Positions 26,776 through 33,008 of a stretch of 33,008 bases of DNA are shown here, in pieces. A program made the translations under genes and the position numbers. The notes below the pieces were generated by a model, which saw only the letters and a list, made by a program, of their open reading frames with translations, made no database searches and was not told the DNA's origin. Origin of the DNA: an uncultured Clostridia bacterium (GTDB lineage Bacteria; Bacillota; Clostridia; Oscillospirales; Acutalibacteraceae); NCBI GenBank assembly GCA_947588875.1, contig CANPZK010000009.1, positions 1 to 33,008 on the forward strand, written 5' to 3'. The number at the start of each line of letters is the position of its first letter. Position 1 is the stretch's first letter.

Positions 26776-26815
26776 CAAAACCGATTCGGCGGCAAAAGCT
26801 GTGCGCCGAATCGGT
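26776..26815 (-). terminator. Terminator after lipoprotein gene
   Basis: accgattcggcg / cgccgaatcggt 12-bp perfect stem, then ttttgcttt on the minus strand. Confidence 0.65.
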
Positions 26816-26829
26816 AATTTTTTCTTGCT

Positions 26830-27303
26830 TTATTTTGACGATATCTCGGTTGAATATATCTCCTTGCCGTCGGAGTTTAGATATACCAGCTTCAAAATCG
26901 GGGCTTCTGTATTCACGCGCTGTTTGATATAATCCAACACATTTTCAAACGTCTGCTGCTGAGATTTCACCGTATCCTTTATCAGCTCGACCTGTTTTTC
27001 TTCGTCCACCTTTTTTTCAAACTTATATTCAAAAACTATCTTATCACCCTCGGCATACGTCTTAAAGGCGAATCCGTTATCCTTTAAGGTGCCGGTTATA
27101 CTGTCTATTTGTGTTTTCATATCGTCGGATTCCACATAGTCCTTGATATTCTCAAACTTTTCCTCATCCGCCTGCTGTGAAACGCTGCTGTTTTTATCCT
27201 TTGTCAAATCCTCGGCTCCGTTGTTTGAACAGCAGCCGGCAAACGAGAGAAGCATAAGCGCCGACGCGCACGCTGCAATTATCTTTACAATTATTTTATT
27301 CAT
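26830..27303 (-). CDS. Small secreted lipoprotein, unknown function
   Basis: MNKIIVKIIAACASALMLLSFAGCCSNNG lipoprotein signal; SD taggaggatataaaATG. The listed 270-aa ORF extends upstream through repeat A4 and is probably over-called. Confidence 0.8.
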   Translation of the reverse strand: MNKIIVKIIAACASALMLLSFAGCCSNNGAEDLTKDKNSSVSQQADEEKFENIKDYVESDDMKTQIDSITGTLKDNGFAFKTYAEGDKIVFEYKFEKKVDEEKQVELIKDTVKSQQQTFENVLDYIKQRVNTEAPILKLVYLNSDGKEIYSTEISSK

Positions 27304-27420
27304 TTTATATCCTCCTAAACAGCTTTGTGTGTTTGCTGACAAATATATTCGGTATATTCGTGCGGGGAATACCGGCTGTCGCTCCCGTGTATATAAGGCT
27401 AAGCCGGTGTTCGGGCAGTT

Positions 27421-27579
27421 CGGGCGGCGACCGCCGCATTTCCGCCTCCGGCGGAAATGCGGCTGAAAGCGCGGCGCGGCAGGTTCGGTGCAGCTCCCCG
27501 CAGGCTCCCGTCCGCCGCGCTTTCCCGTGCGGCTCCGCCGCGCTTTCCCGTGCGGCTCCGCCGCACGGGTCGCCGCCCG
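27421..27579 (-). repeat. GC-rich cloverleaf element, copy A4 (inverted orientation; contains a 23-bp internal tandem duplication)
   Basis: cgggcggcgaccg ... cgggtcgccgcccg termini; arms gccgcatttccgcc-tcc-ggcggaaatgcggc and cccgtgcggc-tcc-gccgcacggg; duplicated unit ccgccgcgctttcccgtgcggct at 27512-27534 and 27535-27557. Confidence 0.87.
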
Positions 27580-27641
27580 AATCCTTCTGTCCGCGCACAT
27601 TCCAAAAGCGAGCCGCCGCGACAGCCTGCTGCGGCGCATCA

Positions 27642-28025
27642 CTACACTACGCCGCGGGCAAGCCCTATTATCTGCTCCGGGTCGTCCGGAAAAAGCAGTA
27701 TGGTCTGCTCAAGACAGCTCAGCTTATATCCGGCGGTCCTGCCGTTTAGCGTCAGCTCCTCGCTTTCAGGCAGAGGGTCGTTCTCCGAAAACGCCTTGGA
27801 GAGCAAATCGGGAGCCGAAAGTCCGTCGCCGCGCCCCAAGCCACCTATTATGAAAATCATATCGCACTCGGACAGGCTCTCGTTTATTTTTTCACCGAGC
27901 ATTTCCGGGTCAAACGCCGACAGAACGCGCGTTATCCTCCGTTCGCCGCCGTCAAGAGCCGACCTGAGCGCCGTTTCGCAGTATCCTGTTTTCCTTGCGG
28001 AATAAAAAATCAAATTACAGTCCAT
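27642..28025 (-). CDS. Small MoCF (MoaB/CinA N-domain)-like protein, possibly degenerate
   Basis: CDMIFIIGGLGRGDGLSAPDLLSKAFSEN...NGRTAGYKLSCLEQTILLFPDDPEQI resembles the GG-loop and LPGxPxE regions of MoCF/CinA domains; 15 nt after the sortase stop. Confidence 0.55.
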   Translation of the reverse strand: MDCNLIFYSARKTGYCETALRSALDGGERRITRVLSAFDPEMLGEKINESLSECDMIFIIGGLGRGDGLSAPDLLSKAFSENDPLPESEELTLNGRTAGYKLSCLEQTILLFPDDPEQIIGLARGVV

Positions 28026-28040
28026 CGCTCTGTCACCGAC

Positions 28041-30275
28041 CTAATTCACAGGCATTACATTTACGTTGCACGCCATTTCAAGCCCGTTGCTCGTGCGCAC
28101 TCTTATGACCGTCTGACCTACCGCGACTCCGTATACAAGCCCTTTTTGGTCTACCGTTGCAACAGCCGGATTGTCGCTCGACCACGTCAGAGTCTTATCG
28201 GTCGCGTTGGACGGCGTTACCGACGCGGAGAGCTGTACCGACGTTTTCTCGTAGAAATCGTATCCCGTATAATTCAGATACAGGCTCGAAACAGGCTGGG
28301 TAACAGTGACCTCGCAGGTCGCCTTGTAGCCGTATTTGCTTTCGGCGGTTATGGTCGCCTTGCCGGGTCCCATAGCATAGACCATTCCGTCGCCGTCAAT
28401 ATCGGCTACCCCGACGTTGGAGGTGGTCCATTTTATTGTCTTGTCCGCGACGTTATCGGGATTCCATATTACGGTGAGCCGACTGCTCAAGCCGTTTTCA
28501 AGGGACATTTTGTCCATATTAAAGCTGATGCCCTTTTCCTTTATCTTCTGCTCGCTGCTCGTAGACGAACTGTCGTCATCCTGAGCCGCCGCCGCGTCCG
28601 CTGCGTCATGAAGCGTAAAGTTGCGCTCCTTGCCCTTTAAGTTGCCGTGACCGTCGTACCAGTCTATATCGCCCGCCTTATACGCCTTTGAAAAGCTCGT
28701 TATCTTCGGCTTCTGCCCGCCGTAGTTGTTGTAGTACACGTCGGGCCAGAGCGGGTCGCTGTTGAGCTGAGCTTTTTTTACGTCAACGTCGCTGCTCTCG
28801 CCGGGGCGGCATTTTCTCGCCACCAATACGGTCCTGAACTCGCTGAATTCATACGAGCAGGTAGAAAGCGAAATAAGCTGATCGTCCTCGTTTACGTCGA
28901 CCGGACAATCTATGAGCGAACGCTCTCTTATGAGGTACACATAATTCATAAACTCCGCGTCGCTGTTGAACTCGCCCGTCAGGTAGTCGAAATAATCTCC
29001 GTGCGCGTCGAGGGTGTTCGTCTTGTAATACGCGATTATCTTCCAGTCGCAGTCGCCGTTCGGGGTATCAAAATAAATCAGCGGATGCTTTTTGTAAAAG
29101 TCGAGGTCGCCGGTGTATTTTCCGTAGCCCATCAGATTCTGGAACATTCTGCCGTCCTGCATATGGTGGCCGTGGAGGATTATATTTTTTGCGTTTACTC
29201 CGCCCTTGCTGCGCCAGTCGATGAATATGCTGCCGTAGCCCGAGTAGTTTTTATACATATCCCTGTAAAGATAATACTGATTGTTTATGTCGTCGCCCTT
29301 GTGCATCATAACCGGATAATCTATCACAGTGTCGGGTATCTGCACCCACGCGACAAGCTCCTTGTTGATTTTTTGCAGCTCCTCAAAGTTTCTGCTGCTC
29401 TTAGGTCTGTCGTCCTTGTCGTCTTTGTCCTTATCGTTTGACGATGTCGTTGTCGTTCGCGACGGCATTCCCTTGGACGCTATCTGCCTTATTTCGTTGT
29501 TCATATTGTCGTTGATCGTCGGCTGAACGACAAGATAATTTATGAGAAAGCCCGCCGTTATTACAAAGGTCAGGCTCGCCGCTATCAAAATGAGCTTTCT
29601 TATTATCTCCGCCGGACGGTCGCCCTTCATCGGTATAACGCTCTTTATGAAGCCGCGCTTTTTCTTTTTCTTCTTTTTTGAGTCCGTATCAAGCGGCTGT
29701 ATGTCATACCTTACGCCCATATCATTTACGGCGTCGCGCGGAAGCGGCGCTCTGAGCGCGGCGCCCTCGAGAGCCTCGCGTATCATTTTCAGCTCCTCCG
29801 TGCCGGTGACGGACGACGAGGGAAGCGCGATTATTCTTAAATCACCGAGGAAGAAGCAGTACGCCTCATACCCCTTGCCCATATCGCCGAGCGAAAACGC
29901 GTTGGCAAAGTCCTCCCCGCTCACGCGCTCCTCCTTCAGAGATATATCGTTCCCGCCGGTCGCTATCTCCCCGTATTCCTCGGCGAGCTTTTTTGCCGGA
30001 GTATAGGAGGCGCCGCAAAGCTGGCACAGCAAATTTTGTATGTCGCCGTTATTCGAGGAGCCGTATGCGTTCAGCAATATAACCGCGTCTATCCTATCCT
30101 CGGCGCTGTTGGAGCTCATAATTGCCTTTAGCAATTCTTCGGGCGCGGCTTCGACCTGCTCGGCGTACATGACGTGCATATTCCTGCGGTTCAGCTCCGT
30201 CATAAGCTGCGGCAGTCTTTGCTTAAAATCCTTGCTGTCCCTTCCGTTTTCTATTGAACAAATTTTTATATTCAT
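28041..30275 (-). CDS. Multidomain predicted class B sortase: N-terminal cytoplasmic MoCF/CinA-like domain, TM, sortase domain, C-terminal BIG_2-like repeats
   Basis: KKKKKKRG then TM (LILIAASLTFVITAGFLINYLVV); sortase motifs ELVAWVQIPDTVIDYPVM, NIILHGHHMQDGRMFQNL, LISLSTCSYEFSEFRTVLVARK; C-terminal NVGVADIDGDGMVYAMGPGKATITAESKYGYKATCEVTV and NPAVATVDQKGLVYGVAVGQTVIRVRTSNG. Confidence 0.88.
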   Translation of the reverse strand: MNIKICSIENGRDSKDFKQRLPQLMTELNRRNMHVMYAEQVEAAPEELLKAIMSSNSAEDRIDAVILLNAYGSSNNGDIQNLLCQLCGASYTPAKKLAEEYGEIATGGNDISLKEERVSGEDFANAFSLGDMGKGYEAYCFFLGDLRIIALPSSSVTGTEELKMIREALEGAALRAPLPRDAVNDMGVRYDIQPLDTDSKKKKKKKRGFIKSVIPMKGDRPAEIIRKLILIAASLTFVITAGFLINYLVVQPTINDNMNNEIRQIASKGMPSRTTTTSSNDKDKDDKDDRPKSSRNFEELQKINKELVAWVQIPDTVIDYPVMMHKGDDINNQYYLYRDMYKNYSGYGSIFIDWRSKGGVNAKNIILHGHHMQDGRMFQNLMGYGKYTGDLDFYKKHPLIYFDTPNGDCDWKIIAYYKTNTLDAHGDYFDYLTGEFNSDAEFMNYVYLIRERSLIDCPVDVNEDDQLISLSTCSYEFSEFRTVLVARKCRPGESSDVDVKKAQLNSDPLWPDVYYNNYGGQKPKITSFSKAYKAGDIDWYDGHGNLKGKERNFTLHDAADAAAAQDDDSSSTSSEQKIKEKGISFNMDKMSLENGLSSRLTVIWNPDNVADKTIKWTTSNVGVADIDGDGMVYAMGPGKATITAESKYGYKATCEVTVTQPVSSLYLNYTGYDFYEKTSVQLSASVTPSNATDKTLTWSSDNPAVATVDQKGLVYGVAVGQTVIRVRTSNGLEMACNVNVMPVN

Positions 30276-30277
30276 AT

Positions 30278-31486
30278 TCAGCTCCCCTTATATAAATCAA
30301 AGCCTATTTTCGTCACCTTTAGATTATCGAGCGCCTGAGCTATAAGCGCGTCGCAGTCGAGCTCGTTCTGAGCCGCCTTGACATATTTCAGTATCGGACG
30401 CGTTCGCGGGTGCTTGGGCGTAAATACGGTGCAGCAGTCCTCGTACGGCTCGATAGACGTTTCAAACGTATCTATTTTCCTTGCGATCGTTATTATCTCT
30501 TCCTTGTCCATTCCTATGAGCGGACGGAACACCGGCATGGTACACGCTTCGTCGGTGCAGGCTATCGCGCCTATCGTCTGGCTGGCTACCTGACCGAGGC
30601 TTTCGCCCGTTATCAGCGCCGCGCACCCGTGCTCCTCGGCGATCTTCTGTGAAATCTGCATCATAAACCGCCGCATTATTATTGTAAAAAGCTCCTCGGG
30701 GCATTTCTCCTGTATTTCCTCCTGTATGCGCGCAAACGGAACGGTGTACATAATCATTCTGCCGCTGTATCCCGAAACGATCTCAAGCAGCCGCCTCACC
30801 TTTTGCTCCGCTCTCTCGCTTGTGTAGGGAGGGCTTGCAAAGTGTACGGCTGTAAGCTCCACTCCCCTTTTTGCCATCATATAAGCGGCGACGGGGCTGT
30901 CTATTCCTCCGCTTATCAATATCGCCGCCTTGCCGCCTGTTCCGACGGGTATGCCTCCGGCTCCCTTTTTTGCGTCCCCGTGTATGTAAGCTCCGAAATC
31001 CCTTATTTCAACATTCACGGTTATCTGCGGATTGTGAACGTCCACCTTAAGATGCGGAAATTTTTCCAGCAGACTGCCGCCGAGCTCGCGGCATATTTCG
31101 GGAGATTTGAGCGGGAATTTTTTGTCCGAGCGCTTTGCCTCTACCTTAAAGGTCTCGCAGCTTTCAAGCTCGTCCTTTAAATATTCAGCCGCTGCCGCCT
31201 TTATGCTCTCCATATCCTTTTCGGCTCTTGCCGCTCTTGAATACGCCGCAATGCCGAAAACCTTTTTTATTCTTTCCTCCACCTCGTCGACGTCGGAATA
31301 CTCGTTCTCGGGGGTAACATAAACGGTCGACTGCGCGATTTTTACTTTGAACCCGCCGAGCGAGGATATTCTGTATTTTATATTTTTGACGAGCGCCGTT
31401 TCAAAATCCCTTCTGTTAAGTCCCTTCAGCGCTATCTCGCCGAGCTTTATTAAAATAAGTTCGTTCATATATTTTAATCCTTTCAA
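30278..31486 (-). CDS. thiI: tRNA 4-thiouridine synthetase ThiI, without rhodanese domain
   Basis: THUMP N-terminus; ISGGIDSPVAAYMMAKRGVELTAVHFASPPYTS PP-loop; ends about 20 aa after PRTRPILK, so there is no C-terminal rhodanese domain. Confidence 0.94.
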   Translation of the reverse strand: MKGLKYMNELILIKLGEIALKGLNRRDFETALVKNIKYRISSLGGFKVKIAQSTVYVTPENEYSDVDEVEERIKKVFGIAAYSRAARAEKDMESIKAAAAEYLKDELESCETFKVEAKRSDKKFPLKSPEICRELGGSLLEKFPHLKVDVHNPQITVNVEIRDFGAYIHGDAKKGAGGIPVGTGGKAAILISGGIDSPVAAYMMAKRGVELTAVHFASPPYTSERAEQKVRRLLEIVSGYSGRMIMYTVPFARIQEEIQEKCPEELFTIIMRRFMMQISQKIAEEHGCAALITGESLGQVASQTIGAIACTDEACTMPVFRPLIGMDKEEIITIARKIDTFETSIEPYEDCCTVFTPKHPRTRPILKYVKAAQNELDCDALIAQALDNLKVTKIGFDLYKGS

Positions 31487-31496
31487 CCGGGAAATT

Positions 31497-32621
31497 CTAT
31501 CCTCTTACTATCCTCTGCGCGCCCTCTTTTATCGCCTCGCAGAAGTACTCCGCCTGCTCCATCGTGCTGTATTTTGAAAAGCTGATGCGCAGCGCGGAAT
31601 CCGTTCTCTCTCTCGGCAGCTCCATGGCGCTCAGCACATGGCTCTGCTTTCCCCTCGCGCACGCCGAGCCGCTTGAAATATATATTCCCCTCTCCGCGAG
31701 GAAGTGCAGCATGGTTTCGCTTTTTATTCCGACTGCCGATATATTGAGTATATACGGCAGAGCGTCATCAGGCGAGTTGACGTAAACCCCGTCGAGCGAG
31801 GATATGAAGCCGAGTATATAATCGCGTATTTTCTTAACGTTTTCTATCGCGGAAAAGTCGATTTCTCGGAGAGCCTCGCCGAACGCCGCTATGAGCGGCG
31901 CCGCCTGCGTACCCGGTCTTAACGCGCCCTCCTGTTCGCCTCCGTAGTGCTGGGGTATTATTCTTGTCCCTTTTCTGACATACAAGGCTCCAACTCCCTT
32001 AGGCCCGTGCAGCTTGTGCGCCGTGACCGACAGAAGATCCGCCCCGAGCTTTTCCGTCTTTACGGGGATTTTGCCGAACGCCTGAACGTAGTCGCAGTGG
32101 AAAAGCGCCGGAGATTTTTTTCTTTTTATTATCCCGCTCACCCGTTCATACGGCTGTACGGCTCCGGTTTCGTTGTTCACCGCCATCAGGCTCACGAGTA
32201 TTGTATTGCCGTCTATCGCTTTCTCAAGCTCAGAGCTGCTGATTATTCCGCTTTTGTCGGGCTTCAGATACACCACCTCATAGCCGAGGGCTTCAAGGCG
32301 CTTGCAGGCGTCCCTTACGGAGGAGTGCTCTATCATGGACGTAACTATCTTATTCCCGAGCCTTTTCCTGCTCTCGGCAGCCCCGAATACCGCAAGGTTA
32401 TTAGCCTCCGTGCCGCCGCTGAGGAAATATATCTCCCTCTCGTTCGCGCCGAGATATTTTGCGGCCGTTTTTCTCGCCTTATCCAGCTCCTCCTCGGCTC
32501 TTATGCCCATAGTATGTAAAGAGGACGGATTGCCGAAGTTTTCCGTCATCATCTCGTATGCCTTTTGTGCGGCGCGCTCGCTCACTATCGTCGTCGCGCT
32601 GTTGTCAAAATAAACCTGCAT
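31497..32621 (-). CDS. Cysteine desulfurase (NifS/IscS family)
   Basis: VYFDNSATTIVSERA; LSGGTEANNLAVFG; SVTAHKLHGPKGVGALYV; SSGSACARGKQSHVLSAM. Confidence 0.94.
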   Translation of the reverse strand: MQVYFDNSATTIVSERAAQKAYEMMTENFGNPSSLHTMGIRAEEELDKARKTAAKYLGANEREIYFLSGGTEANNLAVFGAAESRKRLGNKIVTSMIEHSSVRDACKRLEALGYEVVYLKPDKSGIISSSELEKAIDGNTILVSLMAVNNETGAVQPYERVSGIIKRKKSPALFHCDYVQAFGKIPVKTEKLGADLLSVTAHKLHGPKGVGALYVRKGTRIIPQHYGGEQEGALRPGTQAAPLIAAFGEALREIDFSAIENVKKIRDYILGFISSLDGVYVNSPDDALPYILNISAVGIKSETMLHFLAERGIYISSGSACARGKQSHVLSAMELPRERTDSALRISFSKYSTMEQAEYFCEAIKEGAQRIVRG

Positions 32622-32651
32622 TTACAATACCCCTATTGTCGTCTGTATTAC

Positions 32652-32679
32652 ATTATACACTAAATCCGCCTGTTGGCAA
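32652..32679 (-). promoter_or_regulatory. Sigma-A/70 promoter for nifS-thiI-sortase operon
   Basis: Minus strand TTGCCA (32679-32674) - 16 nt - TATAAT (32657-32652). Confidence 0.65.
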
Positions 32680-32735
32680 AGGAATAATAAAAAATTAATA
32701 AACTTTTCAGAAAATTTTAATTTGCCTCCCGCGCA

Positions 32736-32860
32736 CGGGGCGGCGACCGGAACTGCCGAAGGCAGTTCGCGGCTGCGTGTGTACACGCAGCCGGCTTGCG
32801 CGCAAAGCGCGCAAGCGGTCGCCGCCCCGGAAAGCTCGCAGAGCTTTCGCCGGTCGCCGC
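32736..32860. repeat. Divergent cloverleaf-family element A5 (multi-hairpin)
   Basis: cggggcggcgaccg (32736-32749) / cggtcgccgccccg (32816-32829) enclosing gaactgcc-gaa-ggcagttc, ggctgcgtg-tgta-cacgcagcc, gcttgcgcgc-aaa-gcgcgcaagc; followed by gaaagctc-gca-gagctttc and another cggtcgccgc. Confidence 0.8.
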
Positions 32861-32879
32861 GCTCCCACTGCTTAACAAA

Positions 32880-32903
32880 ATGCCGATTCAAACGAATCGG
32901 CAT
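32880..32903 (-). terminator. Possible terminator of a gene beyond the right edge
   Basis: atgccgattc-aaac-gaatcggcat perfect stem; minus-strand continuation ttttgtt. Confidence 0.45.
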
Positions 32904-33008
32904 CATCTTGTCGAAAACAAATCCTTTGAGCAAAAAGCGAAGGCTCATAAACGGCGCGGAAGGGTAAAATGAAAAATAAAACCCTGTGCGAGCAAGAGGG
33001 GGCATACG

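Noticed and set aside
26580-26795. 71-aa minus-strand ORF overlapping the aroF leader
   Set aside because: Overlaps promoter and leader in another frame, starts upstream of the predicted TSS, and has no family resemblance; the 27-aa Phe/Tyr-rich ORF is the supported one.
27304-27642. N-terminal extension of the 270-aa ORF (26830-27642) upstream of the lipoprotein
   Set aside because: The extension runs through repeat A4; the lipoprotein signal peptide with a strong SD starts at 27303.
2357-32860. Cloverleaf repeats as a CRISPR array
   Set aside because: Copies are dispersed over kilobases in intergenic gaps without regular spacers, and no cas genes were seen.

Overview
The window is a gene-dense, apparently chromosomal segment that looks like a low-GC-Gram-positive / Clostridia (Ruminococcaceae-like) genome; this is judged from gene content, not a database search. 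Most genes are housekeeping and lie on the minus strand: ispF(partial)-ispD-serine hydrolase, luxS-plsY-der-DUF512, rpmF-yceD, a CotH/CBM/dockerin protein, birA, pyrF-pyrC, acpP, an aromatic amino acid operon (aroF-tyrA-aroB-aroA-aroC-pheA), a lipoprotein, and nifS-thiI-sortase-small MoCF-like ORF. Plus-strand genes are the split transketolase pair and aroE-aroK. Three things stand out. (1) Ahead of the aromatic operon there is a consensus promoter, an unannotated 27-aa leader peptide rich in Phe/Tyr (MNYTSGSRFTGFYFFGQLLIGTCFSAL) with a good SD, and an intrinsic terminator; a segment at the leader stop codon can pair with the terminator 5' arm. This is a textbook-like ribosome-mediated attenuator. 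(2) A family of about 135-bp GC-rich intergenic elements has 13-bp inverted ends (cgggcggcgaccg...cggtcgccgcccg) enclosing three hairpins, giving a cloverleaf. The arms differ in sequence between copies but keep their base pairing. (3) A predicted class B sortase has an N-terminal cytoplasmic MoCF/CinA-like domain and C-terminal BIG_2-like domains, encoded beside a second small MoCF-like ORF in a nifS-thiI operon. A second repeat family (about 95 bp) sits in both convergent intergenic gaps. No rRNA, tRNA, CRISPR array or transposase was recognised.
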